Shown here: piece after piece, positions 56,330 to 64,000 of the stretch
Position numbering within the stretch: the stretch's first letter is position 1
Layout: every line of letters begins with the position of its first letter
Assembly (NCBI RefSeq): GCF_900095025.1
Contig: NZ_FMBK01000005.1
Span: 62,001 to 126,000, forward strand
Origin: Acinetobacter albensis
Lineage (GTDB): Bacteria > Pseudomonadota > Gammaproteobacteria > Pseudomonadales > Moraxellaceae
DNA: 64,000 nucleotides
Direction: 5' to 3'
The notes under the pieces: generated by a model
The model's input: the letters and a program-made list of their open reading frames with translations, nothing else
Told to the model about the DNA's origin: nothing
The model's database searches: none
Program-made: the position numbers and the translations under genes

Positions 56330-56683
56330 TTATATAGGAAAGTCTTTGAGACAATCTGAGATATCTAACTGAGTGAGCGAATCAGTTTCGAGTGCTAAAC
56401 AGAGCGTCACAATTTTTGCTGTATGAGCAAGAGATTGATCATCTTTTAAAGCAATACCAGTTTTTAAGATTTGAATACGCTCAGCAGGAATATCTAGAGC
56501 CTGAGCTAATTCAATAGCATCGGCACGATTGAAAAAGCTGATCATTGCTTTTTCAAGTGCTGAGTCAGACGAATTTAAAATTCCTTGATTCACTAGCTCA
56601 TCAAATTGAGATGTGTGAGTGTTGAGAGAATGAGTAAAGTTTTGCACTAAATTTTGCTCTAGTACATCAATCATCTTTAGCAT
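56330..56683 (-). CDS. Hypothetical helical protein (117 aa)
   Basis: I do not recognise this protein. AAAGG before the ATG at 56683 gives a clear start. The sequence is mostly amphipathic helices with no signal peptide, membrane segment or metal site; it has acidic residues throughout and the motif ADAIELAQALDIPAERIQIL, which looks like a helical repeat. Its own terminator and the gap on both sides suggest a single-gene transcript. Confidence 0.65.
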   Translation of the reverse strand: MLKMIDVLEQNLVQNFTHSLNTHTSQFDELVNQGILNSSDSALEKAMISFFNRADAIELAQALDIPAERIQILKTGIALKDDQSLAHTAKIVTLCLALETDSLTQLDISDCLKDFPI

Positions 56684-56888
56684 GTCAGAACCTTTAATTT
56701 AAGGTGATTTCACGGGGAGGAGAACAGCAGATTAAGCATAAAATATGCTTTAAAATTGATTGAAAAATAACCCATTTTGGAACATTATGCAAACATCTTT
56801 AGATGAGTGAACAGAAAGTGAATTAAGCGCATGAAAAACTTAAATATTATAAAAATGATTAATTTTGATTAAACGAATACAAAAGACA

Positions 56889-57956
56889 TTATTGTTCCTG
56901 ATGTTGACGATAAGCTCCAGGACTGACGCCTGTCCATTTTTTGAAAGCACGATGAAAAGCGCTGGGATCATGAAAGTTTAATTGATGACTGATATCTTGC
57001 AATGTTTTTGACGTATTGGTTAAAAAGTCTATTGCCATATCGCAGCGGATATCATTTTTGAGTTGTTGATAGCTCACGCCTTCACTTTTTAGGCGCCTTT
57101 GTATGGTTGCATTTGACATATTAAAATATTGTGCAATTTCATTTAGTTCTAACCAATTCGACGGTGGATACTTGATTAAATATTTGCGTAATTGGGTACT
57201 AATTGCATTGGGGTTTTTGAAACGAACCAATAAATTTTGTGGCGTATTTTGAATAAATTGATGCCATGAGGATGAGTCTTGTTTGATAGTGATATTTAAA
57301 TAGTTGGCATCAAACTGTATATAATTTTCAGCACTATTATATTGAATCTTCTCACAAAATCGAACTTTGTAATCATGATCATCTAGCGGTGCATCACATT
57401 TAAGTTGTATTTGCTGAATAAACACTCTCTGTCGGCTTAACCAACACATCAAGCCATGAATAAAGATTAAATAAGTGGCATAGCTAAACATTCTTTTTGG
57501 ATTTTTTTGATCATAAATAATGATATAAGCATAATTTTCCTGAACAAATAACTGACTGTTAAAATCATCTAAAACAATATTCAAAAATTGCAAAATATGT
57601 TGTAGTGCTTTTTCTACTGTTTCATTGTGCATGGCGGATTTTGCTAAAAATTTAAAACTTCCACGACGCATGGGATGACTATCAATACCAAAAAATTCAT
57701 CATTCATTAAATTTGCAAGTTCAACCCATAACTTTGCATATTGTGAAACCGAAACCCGAGCTTTAGAGGTATTTAGTAATTCTAGAGGTATACCGGAATT
57801 GATTAACACAGATTCAGTGTTTAAACCCTTTTGATGGGCGACCAGTAGGGCTTCATGAACCAAATGAATTGAAATGGTATCTTTGTTGTAATATGCGTTT
57901 TGGTGAGTCATGTACTGAATATCCAGAGTCAGTTCATTGCTTGAATAACATCTCAT
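56889..57956 (-). CDS. AraC-family transcriptional regulator
   Basis: 355 residues. The N-terminal effector domain (about 30-220) fits the Arabinose-binding/OruR type (ISVSQYAKLWVELANLMNDE, then GSFKFLAKSAMHNETVEKAL). Two helix-turn-helix motifs follow at the C terminus: WLELNEIAQYFNMSNATIQRRL and KTLQDISHQLNFHDPSAFHRAF, then KWTGVSPGAYRQ, the AraC consensus ending. It is divergent from the SDR gene, so it may activate the SDR and acyl-CoA synthetase genes. The long upstream helix is more like a metabolite sensor than a sugar sensor. Confidence 0.93.
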   Translation of the reverse strand: MRCYSSNELTLDIQYMTHQNAYYNKDTISIHLVHEALLVAHQKGLNTESVLINSGIPLELLNTSKARVSVSQYAKLWVELANLMNDEFFGIDSHPMRRGSFKFLAKSAMHNETVEKALQHILQFLNIVLDDFNSQLFVQENYAYIIIYDQKNPKRMFSYATYLIFIHGLMCWLSRQRVFIQQIQLKCDAPLDDHDYKVRFCEKIQYNSAENYIQFDANYLNITIKQDSSSWHQFIQNTPQNLLVRFKNPNAISTQLRKYLIKYPPSNWLELNEIAQYFNMSNATIQRRLKSEGVSYQQLKNDIRCDMAIDFLTNTSKTLQDISHQLNFHDPSAFHRAFKKWTGVSPGAYRQHQEQ

Positions 57957-58068
57957 TATCCAAATCTATCATTGATTATGCAATATTTTGAAATTGTACT
58001 TTAATACAAGTGTATTTACTCTGCACCATAAGTCGAAAGCTTATTTAAATCATCAACAGGAATATAAA

Positions 58069-58839
58069 ATGAAAATTCAAGGAAAAGTTTTTGTGGTGAC
58101 TGGTGGTGCTTCAGGTTTAGGTGCAGCAACAGCTCGTTACTTAATTGAAAAAAAAGCAAAAGTGATTATGGTGGATATGAATCATGAGCTAGGAACTGAA
58201 CTTCAACAACAATTGGGTGCAGCAGCATTATTTATCACACTAGATGTGACCGATGAAGATGCAGTTAAAACTTTTTTTGAAAATATTGAGCAACAATATG
58301 GTCAGCTAAATGGCTTAGTCAATTGTGCAGGAATTGGACCATCTGCTAAGGTTTTAGGCCGTGATGGTATACATGAACTTGCGTTATTTCAAAAAGTGTT
58401 CAACATAAATGTGATGGGAACATTTAATATGATTCGCTTTGCTGCAAACCTGATGGCCAAATACCAACTTCAAAGTGATGAAGAAGAAAGAGGTGTGATT
58501 GTCAATACCGCTTCGGTTGCCGCATTTGATGGTCAAATTGGTCAAACGGCTTATGCAGGATCTAAAGGCGCAGTGGTTGCTATGACTTTGCCGTTGGCAC
58601 GTGAACTTGCGCGTGAAGCCATTCGTGTCATGACGATTGCGCCTGGCATTATGGAAACACCGATGTTAAAAAGTTTGCCACAAAATGTTCAAGATGCTTT
58701 AGGAGAAATGGTGCCATTTCCACCACGTTTGGCGAAGCCTGAAGAATTTGCGCATATGGTGGGTCATATCTTTGAAAATAGCTATTTGAATGGTGAAGTC
58801 ATTCGTCTAGATGGTGCGATTCGTATGCAGCCGAAGTAA
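58069..58839 (+). CDS. Short-chain dehydrogenase (3-hydroxyacyl-CoA dehydrogenase type 2-like)
   Basis: 256 residues from the ATG at 58069 with CAGGAA upstream; a longer frame from 57988 is not needed. Classical SDR: TGGASGLGAATARYL (NAD-binding), VDMNHE (Asp for NAD), NCAGIGPSA, then Ser and YAGSKGAV (Tyr/Lys). IAPGIMETPMLKSLP and ENSYLNGEVIRLDGAIRMQPK at the end resemble the HSD17B10-type 3-hydroxyacyl-CoA dehydrogenases. It probably oxidises 3-hydroxyacyl-CoA in beta-oxidation. It lies next to an AraC regulator and upstream of an acyl-CoA synthetase. Confidence 0.9.
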   Translation: MKIQGKVFVVTGGASGLGAATARYLIEKKAKVIMVDMNHELGTELQQQLGAAALFITLDVTDEDAVKTFFENIEQQYGQLNGLVNCAGIGPSAKVLGRDGIHELALFQKVFNINVMGTFNMIRFAANLMAKYQLQSDEEERGVIVNTASVAAFDGQIGQTAYAGSKGAVVAMTLPLARELAREAIRVMTIAPGIMETPMLKSLPQNVQDALGEMVPFPPRLAKPEEFAHMVGHIFENSYLNGEVIRLDGAIRMQPK

Positions 58840-59394
58840 TTATTCCTTATTTTTATAATATTGTCATGGTTTTATACATAATGTGAGTGCTTTTGGTTAA
58901 TTGTATTTCAATATTATTAACCAAAATTTTACTCATTAAAAATTGTTAAATTATATTGAGGGTGCAAAAACCTTTAGGGAAATTCAAAACTTATGGCGCT
59001 CTGTCTTGGGAAGTCGCCAACGATTTTTGAGTTTAAAAACACTCAAAAATAGATTTCTTCATATTTATAAAATTGAGAAAAATAAAATAATAACGTTGAA
59101 TATTAAAACAGGAGAATCAATTGAATTCATTCAGTGTGACCACTTTGTAATGTTCATTTCATCGCAGTTAAATTTAGACTTTAGTCGTTGCTCAAATATC
59201 GCATTTCTTTTGAGAGATATGGAAATTGCAGCAATCATTTAATCATGGTTATCTAAATACATCATGTGTAAAAAGTAAAAAATGCTGAATATAATTTGGT
59301 ATTCAAATGATGAAAACAATAATGAAAATGGATGAGCAAAGTGAAAGCATGATGCAAAAGCTTTGTTTTAAAACAACGGATAAAGGTACACGCC
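58840..59394 (+). other. 555-base gap between the SDR and acyl-CoA synthetase genes
   Basis: Contains a weak possible small gene (58943-59242). TTTTTGAGT (59024-59032) and ACTCAAAAA (59041-59049) form an inverted repeat inside it. GGATAAAGGTACACGCC ahead of 59395 includes the synthetase ribosome binding site. Confidence 0.4.
58943..59242 (+). CDS. Doubtful small ORF (99 aa)
   Basis: Open frame from TTG at 58943 to 59242 with no recognised family. It contains a basic, aromatic-rich region (LWRSVLGSRQRFLSLKTLK) and a hydrophobic segment near the end. It has no ATG or good ribosome binding site at the start and lies in an AT-rich area with a hairpin inside. It could be a real small gene, a decayed gene or chance. 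Confidence 0.25.
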   Translation: MLNYIEGAKTFREIQNLWRSVLGSRQRFLSLKTLKNRFLHIYKIEKNKIITLNIKTGESIEFIQCDHFVMFISSQLNLDFSRCSNIAFLLRDMEIAAII

Positions 59395-61044
59395 ATGAAG
59401 ACACTAGAACAGGCACATCAAGAATTTAATTTTAACGATTTTCTTCAGCAGCAGTTGGTTGGTACATCACATTCAGTCAATGCCTATGTTGAATGTTGTG
59501 AACGTTACCTCGGGTCACATAAAACTGCTTTAATTTGGGAAGGTCAAAATGGTGAATCTGAAAAATGGACTTTTGAGCAACTTGCTGAGGCTTCAGGAAA
59601 ATTAGCCAATTATTTTGATTCATTAGGCTTAAAAGCGGGGGATTGTATTGCAGGACTTTTACCGCGTACACCAGAATTACTGATTACCGTTTTGGCGACA
59701 TGGCGTATTGGAGCAATTTATCAACCTTTATTTACCGCATTTGAATCTAAAGCCATTGAACATCGTGTAAATGTCGCTAAAACTCAACTGATTGTGACCA
59801 ATGAAGAACAAGGCTTAAAACTTAAGAATATAGTGTTGCCAAATATTATAACAGTCCATCATTCAAATAGCCTAAGTGAAAGTGAAAATACTGATTTCTG
59901 GATTGTATTGAATCAACAAATATCATCATTTATACCCGTTATGCGCAGCTTTGAAGACGATTTTTTAATGATGTTTACCTCAGGAACGACAGGTTTAGCA
60001 AAATCGGTTCCTGTTCCTTTAAAAGCTGTATTGGCGTTTAAAGGTTATATGACTTATGCAATTGATTTACGTGAACAAGATTCATATTGGAATTTGGCTG
60101 ATCCAGGTTGGGCATATGGTTTGTACTACGGAATTACAGGGCCTTTAAGCTTGGGCCACAGTATTATTATGGATGAACGTGCTTTTAGTGTAGATAACGC
60201 AATTCAGCTGATTAAAAAATATAAAGTCAGTAACTTAGCAGGCTCACCTACCGCATTTCGAATGTTTTTTGGATTTAAAGAAAAATTTGACGCTTCGATT
60301 AAAAAGCATTTGCGTGTGGTCAGTAGTGCGGGAGAACCTTTAACACCAGAAGTCATTCACTGGTTTAAAAATGATTTAAATGTCAATATTTACGATCATT
60401 ATGGTCAGACTGAACTCGGCATGGTCGTTGCAAACCATCACGCCTTGGAGCATAAAAAGAAAGTTGGCTCAGCAGGTTATGCTATTCCAGGACATCGCTT
60501 TGCAGTATTAAATTCACTTCATCAGGAAGTTGAAAAAGGTGAAATTGGTACACTTGCTATAGACTGTTCTCAATCTCCTTTAACGTGGTTTAAAGGTTAT
60601 GACGGGCACAACCTAAAATCATTTGTCGGACATTACTATTTAACTGGCGATACCGTGAAATTAAATGAGTTTGGTGGTGTTGATTTTGTGGGTCGTGCTG
60701 ATGATGTAATTACAACGTCAGGCTATAGGGTTGGGCCTTTTGATGTTGAAAGCACATTACTTGAATGTGAAGAAGTATTAGAGTCTGCTGTTATTGGTAA
60801 ACCGGATCCTGAGCGTACTGAGGTGGTAAAAGCCTTTGTGGTTCTTAAATCCCAATTTTTAGCTTCTGAGGCATTAAGCCAAAAATTACAAGGCTATGTA
60901 CGTTCTCGGTTGTCTAAACATGCTTATCCGAAAGAAATCGAATTTGTTGAAACCTTACCCAAGACGTCAAGTGGAAAAATTCAACGCAATTTGCTTAAAC
61001 AGCAGGAAATTGCAAAATTAGAGACGACTCAAAAAGTGGGTTAA
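59395..61044 (+). CDS. Acyl-CoA synthetase (AMP-forming)
   Basis: 549 residues of the ANL superfamily; activates a carboxylic acid to its acyl-CoA through an acyl-adenylate. The P-loop-like A3 motif is MFTSGTTGLAKSVP near residue 193, followed by YDHYGQTELG (A5) near 338, YYLTGDTV (A7), GRADDVITTSGYRVGP (A8) and LPKTSSGKIQR (A10, with the catalytic Lys). The absence of an acetyl-specific pocket and its size suggest a medium-chain substrate, as in MacS-type enzymes. It is on the same strand as the SDR and near an AraC regulator, so it may start the same beta-oxidation route. Confidence 0.93.
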   Translation: MKTLEQAHQEFNFNDFLQQQLVGTSHSVNAYVECCERYLGSHKTALIWEGQNGESEKWTFEQLAEASGKLANYFDSLGLKAGDCIAGLLPRTPELLITVLATWRIGAIYQPLFTAFESKAIEHRVNVAKTQLIVTNEEQGLKLKNIVLPNIITVHHSNSLSESENTDFWIVLNQQISSFIPVMRSFEDDFLMMFTSGTTGLAKSVPVPLKAVLAFKGYMTYAIDLREQDSYWNLADPGWAYGLYYGITGPLSLGHSIIMDERAFSVDNAIQLIKKYKVSNLAGSPTAFRMFFGFKEKFDASIKKHLRVVSSAGEPLTPEVIHWFKNDLNVNIYDHYGQTELGMVVANHHALEHKKKVGSAGYAIPGHRFAVLNSLHQEVEKGEIGTLAIDCSQSPLTWFKGYDGHNLKSFVGHYYLTGDTVKLNEFGGVDFVGRADDVITTSGYRVGPFDVESTLLECEEVLESAVIGKPDPERTEVVKAFVVLKSQFLASEALSQKLQGYVRSRLSKHAYPKEIEFVETLPKTSSGKIQRNLLKQQEIAKLETTQKVG

Positions 61045-61399
61045 TGTGATTTAAATCATTCTTTGATATTTAAGAAAGCATTTGAATAAATGCTTTCTTT
61101 ATTAAGGTGGTGATTATTTTAGAACTGACTGAACTTCCCCGCTTTATAAGCTTTCTATATGGCAGTGAACTGCAATTTTCTACACTAAACTTCCAATTTA
61201 ACAAAAAGATAATCTTAATTTTTATAAAATACCTAAAAAAATAATCAACAAGATATTTATTTTATTAAGTTTTTATAAGGTAATAAGAATTAGGGTTAAG
61301 CTGTCACCTTAATCAAAAAATCTTTTTAAATTAATCCATATACCATAAAAAATTGTTAGAATTTTTAGCTAGCCAAAGAAAGATAGAGCAGAATATAGT
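61045..61399. other. 355-base gap downstream of the acyl-CoA synthetase gene
   Basis: Begins with the synthetase terminator (61072-61099). The rest is AT-rich with no convincing gene and no clear promoter, though the moeB promoter should lie here. Confidence 0.45.
61072..61099 (+). terminator. Terminator after the acyl-CoA synthetase gene
   Basis: AAGAAAGCATTT / AAATGCTTTCTT stem with a 4-base loop, about 25 bases past the stop. Confidence 0.88.
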
Positions 61400-62173
61400 T
61401 TGACTAATCATACTGATATAGATTTAGAGTTAACTGATGAAGAAATGCATCTCTATAGTCGTCAAATATTACTTGAAGGCTGGGATATTGATGCTCAAGA
61501 AAAACTCAAGTTTGCAAATATTTTAATCATAGGTTGTGGGGGCATTGGTTGTACCACAGCAGAGTTATTGGCTCGCGCGGGTGTTGGGAAAATTACTTTA
61601 ATTGATGCGGATACCATTGAGATCAGTAATCTGCAACGACAAATTGCTTATGTAGAAGAAAATATTGGTTTTTATAAAGCTGAAATCTTGGCTAAACGAC
61701 TGAAGCAAATCAATCCACATATATGCGTTGAATCTCGAACCATAAAACTGGATGATCACAATGCAGCACAACTCATTTCTAAACAAGATTTAGTACTGGA
61801 TGGTTGCGATAACTTCACGACACGTTATTTGGTTAACCAAACGTGTAAACAGTTTGATGTTGCTTTAATCAGCGCATCTGCAATTGGTTTTCAAGGACAA
61901 TTATTGATGGTTGAAGGCGATTCGGCCTGTTATGAGTGTCTATTTCCGAAAGAGCAGCATGCCAATGAAAATTTACGTTGTGCAGATTCAGGTGTATTGG
62001 CCACAACTCCAAATGTCATGGCCAGTTTACAAGCCCATCATGCTTTGTTGTATTTAGGTTTGGGTAAAACACCACTGAAGCAAAAACTGATGCTTTGGGA
62101 TGGTTTAACGATGAAGCAACGTATACTTGCTTTCGAAAATGATACAGATTGTCTAACCTGTCAGGCAAGATAA
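61400..62173 (+). CDS. moeB: MoeB/ThiF family adenylyltransferase (E1-like)
   Basis: 257 residues. ATP-dependent enzyme that adenylates the C terminus of a small sulfur-carrier protein, probably MoaD for molybdopterin. ELTDEEMHLYSRQILLEGWD at the start is the E. coli MoeB opening, which favours the TTG start at 61400, though its ribosome binding site is weak. LIIGCGGIGCTTAELLARAGVG is the nucleotide site, DADTIEISNLQRQ follows, and CYECLFP with CLTCQA are the two CxxC zinc pairs. No moaD or thiS gene is in the window, so ThiF is not excluded. Confidence 0.88.
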   Translation: MTNHTDIDLELTDEEMHLYSRQILLEGWDIDAQEKLKFANILIIGCGGIGCTTAELLARAGVGKITLIDADTIEISNLQRQIAYVEENIGFYKAEILAKRLKQINPHICVESRTIKLDDHNAAQLISKQDLVLDGCDNFTTRYLVNQTCKQFDVALISASAIGFQGQLLMVEGDSACYECLFPKEQHANENLRCADSGVLATTPNVMASLQAHHALLYLGLGKTPLKQKLMLWDGLTMKQRILAFENDTDCLTCQAR

Positions 62174-62231
62174 GCCTGCAAAATACTATTTTTTTGCTAC
62201 ACTCACTACAATTTAATTCTACGCTGACATT

Positions 62232-63530
62232 ATGAAAAACAATATTTGGTTGGATGGATTGCGTTCAGTCGCCCGTGTGGGTGAAACAGCAGTCATTGCA
62301 GCAAAAGCTGGTATTAAGTACGCCACAGAAAAACCCAGCAATGCAAAATTGATGCGTGAAACGTTTGAATCTTTGGGTTCAACCTACATTAAACTTGGGC
62401 AATTTATTGCCAGCACACCTTCATTGTTTCCAAGAGAATATGTAGAAGAGTTTCAAGGTTGTTTAGATCAAACCCCATCTTTGCCATTTAGCTATGTGCA
62501 GGGGGTTTTAGCATCTGAATTTGCAGGCAGAAATTTAGATGAAATCTTTACCTCTATTGATGAAAAACCTTTAGCTTCAGCCTCTATTGCACAAGTTCAC
62601 GCAGCTAGACTGGTAACTGGTGAAGATGTTGTTATTAAAGTACAAAAACCTGGTGTAGAAACCATTTTGTATACCGACTTAAATGTATTACATTGGGCGG
62701 CCAAAATTTTAGAAAAAGCAGTTCCGAAAGTTAAATTTGCTTCACTTGCGGATATTGTAGATGAAATCAAAACGCGTATGGTTCGTGAAGTTGACTTCAT
62801 TGAAGAAGCACAAAATCTCGATGATTTTGTCGATTATTTGAATGTGACACAAAATACCAAAGCAACAGCACCCAGAGTTTACCATCAGTATTCGACCCGC
62901 CGCATTTTAACGATGCAACGATTGTATGGCGTACCATTGACCGACTTTGATGTGGTTAAAAAAGTATCCAAAGATCCGTCTCAAGTATTAATTACTGCTA
63001 TGAATACTTGGTTTGGTAGTCTAATGATGTGTAAGAGTTTCCATGCTGATTTACATGCTGGAAATCTAATGCTGCTTGAGGATGGTCGTGTCGGCTTTAT
63101 TGACTTCGGTATTGTTGGACAGCTTAATCCTGAAGTTTGGACGGCATGTATTGCATTTATGGATGCACTGCAACGTACTGATTATCAGGCCATGGCAAAA
63201 AATATGTTAAATATGGGTATGACAGACCATAAAGTTGATACTCAAGTGCTTGCGGCCGATTTAGAACGCTTATTTGGTGGCGTGTTGCTGAGCGATCCGC
63301 AAGAATTACTGAGCTCAAATCCTGCAGATTTAAACGATATCATGATGGATATGGTGGCTGTAGGGGAGCGTCATGGTATTCGTTTCCCGCGTGACTTTGC
63401 TTTGCTGTTTAAACAAATGTTGTATTTTGATCGGTTTATGCGCATCCTCGCACCTTATACCGATATTTATGCAGACCAGCGTCTACAAATGGTGCAGACT
63501 CTGGATCCAAATGTGTTGTTAAAAAATTAA
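62232..63530 (+). CDS. ABC1/UbiB family kinase-like protein
   Basis: 432 residues with the atypical protein-kinase-like fold of UbiB, ADCK and AarF proteins. KLGQFIAST (KxGQ motif) is near residue 56, ASIAQVHAARL near 117 holds the Ala-rich loop, DVVIKVQKPGV follows with the Lys, and FHADLHAGNLM with LIDFGIVG carries the catalytic residues. UbiB helps in ubiquinone synthesis or export. A C-terminal membrane-anchor pair as in E. coli UbiB is not seen, so this is the ABC1 type. It lies between moeB and folB on the same strand. Confidence 0.9.
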   Translation: MKNNIWLDGLRSVARVGETAVIAAKAGIKYATEKPSNAKLMRETFESLGSTYIKLGQFIASTPSLFPREYVEEFQGCLDQTPSLPFSYVQGVLASEFAGRNLDEIFTSIDEKPLASASIAQVHAARLVTGEDVVIKVQKPGVETILYTDLNVLHWAAKILEKAVPKVKFASLADIVDEIKTRMVREVDFIEEAQNLDDFVDYLNVTQNTKATAPRVYHQYSTRRILTMQRLYGVPLTDFDVVKKVSKDPSQVLITAMNTWFGSLMMCKSFHADLHAGNLMLLEDGRVGFIDFGIVGQLNPEVWTACIAFMDALQRTDYQAMAKNMLNMGMTDHKVDTQVLAADLERLFGGVLLSDPQELLSSNPADLNDIMMDMVAVGERHGIRFPRDFALLFKQMLYFDRFMRILAPYTDIYADQRLQMVQTLDPNVLLKN

Positions 63531-63659
63531 TTTAAATCTTTTTTGAATTTTAAAACAAAGCAGTAAAATTGATGGCTGAATTGATTTTATTGCTCAAGGC
63601 TTTAAAGCAAGAATTTAGAAAAGATGAGTGAAAATTTGAATTTATTTTAGGGCTAGATC

Positions 63660-64000
63660 ATGGATGCAATCATCATTGAAGGTTTAAAGATAGATACTGT
63701 GGTTGGATGTTTTAATTGGGAACGTCAAATCATTCAACCTTTAATGCTTGATCTGATTATTCAGACCAGCTTAGAACAAGCTTCTAATTCGGATAAGTTA
63801 GAACACACATTAAATTATGCGGAAATTTGTGAGATTTCTACCAAAGTGATTCAAAAAAAACAACCCGAATTGATTGAACATGCAGCAAAACTTGTTCTCA
63901 ATACGCTTTTTACTACCTTTCCTAGGATTGAATCGATTATGATTACAGTCCGTAAGCCTGCCATTATCGCGCAAGCAAATTCTGTAGGAATTCGTCTTGA
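63660..64000 (+). CDS. folB: Dihydroneopterin aldolase, cut by the window edge
   Basis: First 113 residues of a protein normally about 120 long. The start MDAIIIEGLKIDTVVGCFNWE matches FolB, including the conserved VGCFNWER. LEHTLNYAEI follows, with the catalytic Tyr, and ELIEHAAKLV with the conserved Glu and His-Ala. It makes 6-hydroxymethyl-dihydropterin and glycolaldehyde in folate synthesis. The 3' end lies outside the window; nothing is known to be wrong with the gene. Confidence 0.92.
   Translation, partial: MDAIIIEGLKIDTVVGCFNWERQIIQPLMLDLIIQTSLEQASNSDKLEHTLNYAEICEISTKVIQKKQPELIEHAAKLVLNTLFTTFPRIESIMITVRKPAIIAQANSVGIRL

Noticed and set aside
1..64000. Insertion sequences, prophage, integrons, CRISPR arrays, tRNA or rRNA genes
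   Set aside because: I saw no transposase or integrase protein, no repeat-spacer pattern, and no tRNA-like cloverleaf or rRNA sequence when reading both strands.

Overview
The window looks like ordinary chromosomal DNA of an Acinetobacter species. It is AT-rich, most genes have Moraxellaceae-type housekeeping products, and the divergent LysR/PACE pair (aceR/aceI-like) is typical of that genus. I cannot fix the species. I see no insertion sequence, prophage, integrase, CRISPR array, tRNA or rRNA, so this is core genome with a few accessory genes.

Layout, left to right. 0.3-3.8 kb: aminopeptidase N and a dienelactone hydrolase. 4-10.7 kb: a small unknown protein, two universal stress proteins, an EmrE-like SMR pump, a BenE-type carrier, a LysE-type exporter, transaldolase, and the divergent LysR/AceI pair. 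11-17.8 kb: a glycine-zipper stress protein, then a thiolase facing a long two-domain FabG and a MaoC hydratase (one acyl-chain module), a beta-lactamase-fold esterase and an NlpE-like lipoprotein. 17.9-25.4 kb: dnaX, an iron alcohol dehydrogenase (opposite strand), and a tight operon of low-molecular-weight phosphatase, murB, ElyC-like protein and alpha/beta hydrolase. 25.6-32.7 kb: a membrane-anchored glutamate-synthase-like flavoprotein, a gene remnant, a WYL regulator, and divergently a four-gene operon: circularly permuted ATP-grasp, alpha-E protein, transglutaminase-like protein and the proteasome-like protein Anbu.

32.8-36.7 kb (minus strand): alr, dnaB and the rpsF-rpsR-rplI operon. 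37.3-42.2 kb: the complete cyoABCDE cytochrome bo3 ubiquinol oxidase operon. 42.5-46.8 kb: a GYF/RDD membrane protein and the divergent ppsA/ppsR pair (PEP synthase and its regulatory kinase/phosphorylase). 46.8-52 kb: less conserved material, with a secreted unknown protein, a monooxygenase-like fragment, a YiaA-like protein, a luciferase-like oxidoreductase and two paralogous glycine-zipper proteins. 52-54 kb: prfA-prmC. 54-56 kb: a sulfonate/nitrate-type ABC permease and binding protein without an ATPase. 56-61 kb: a small unknown protein, an AraC regulator, an SDR and an acyl-CoA synthetase. 61.4-64 kb: a MoeB-like E1 enzyme, a UbiB/ABC1 kinase-like protein and the start of folB, cut by the window edge.

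The most system-like item is the Anbu operon with its divergent WYL gene at 27.7-32.7 kb. The families are known, but the substrate and product of the pathway are not, and this copy has a shortened alpha-E member. Other points worth a look are a slippery A7 run in dnaX that would give a gamma-sized product, a thiolase with a Ser/Thr/Lys-rich leader and a second internal start, a thiolase/FabG4/HtdX-like gene arrangement resembling that of mycobacteria, an 11-bp direct repeat between ppsA and ppsR, and inverted repeats next to the aceR-like and ssuA-like genes. Starts were adjusted from ribosome-binding sites and family lengths. All functional calls rest on reading the sequence; no database search was run.
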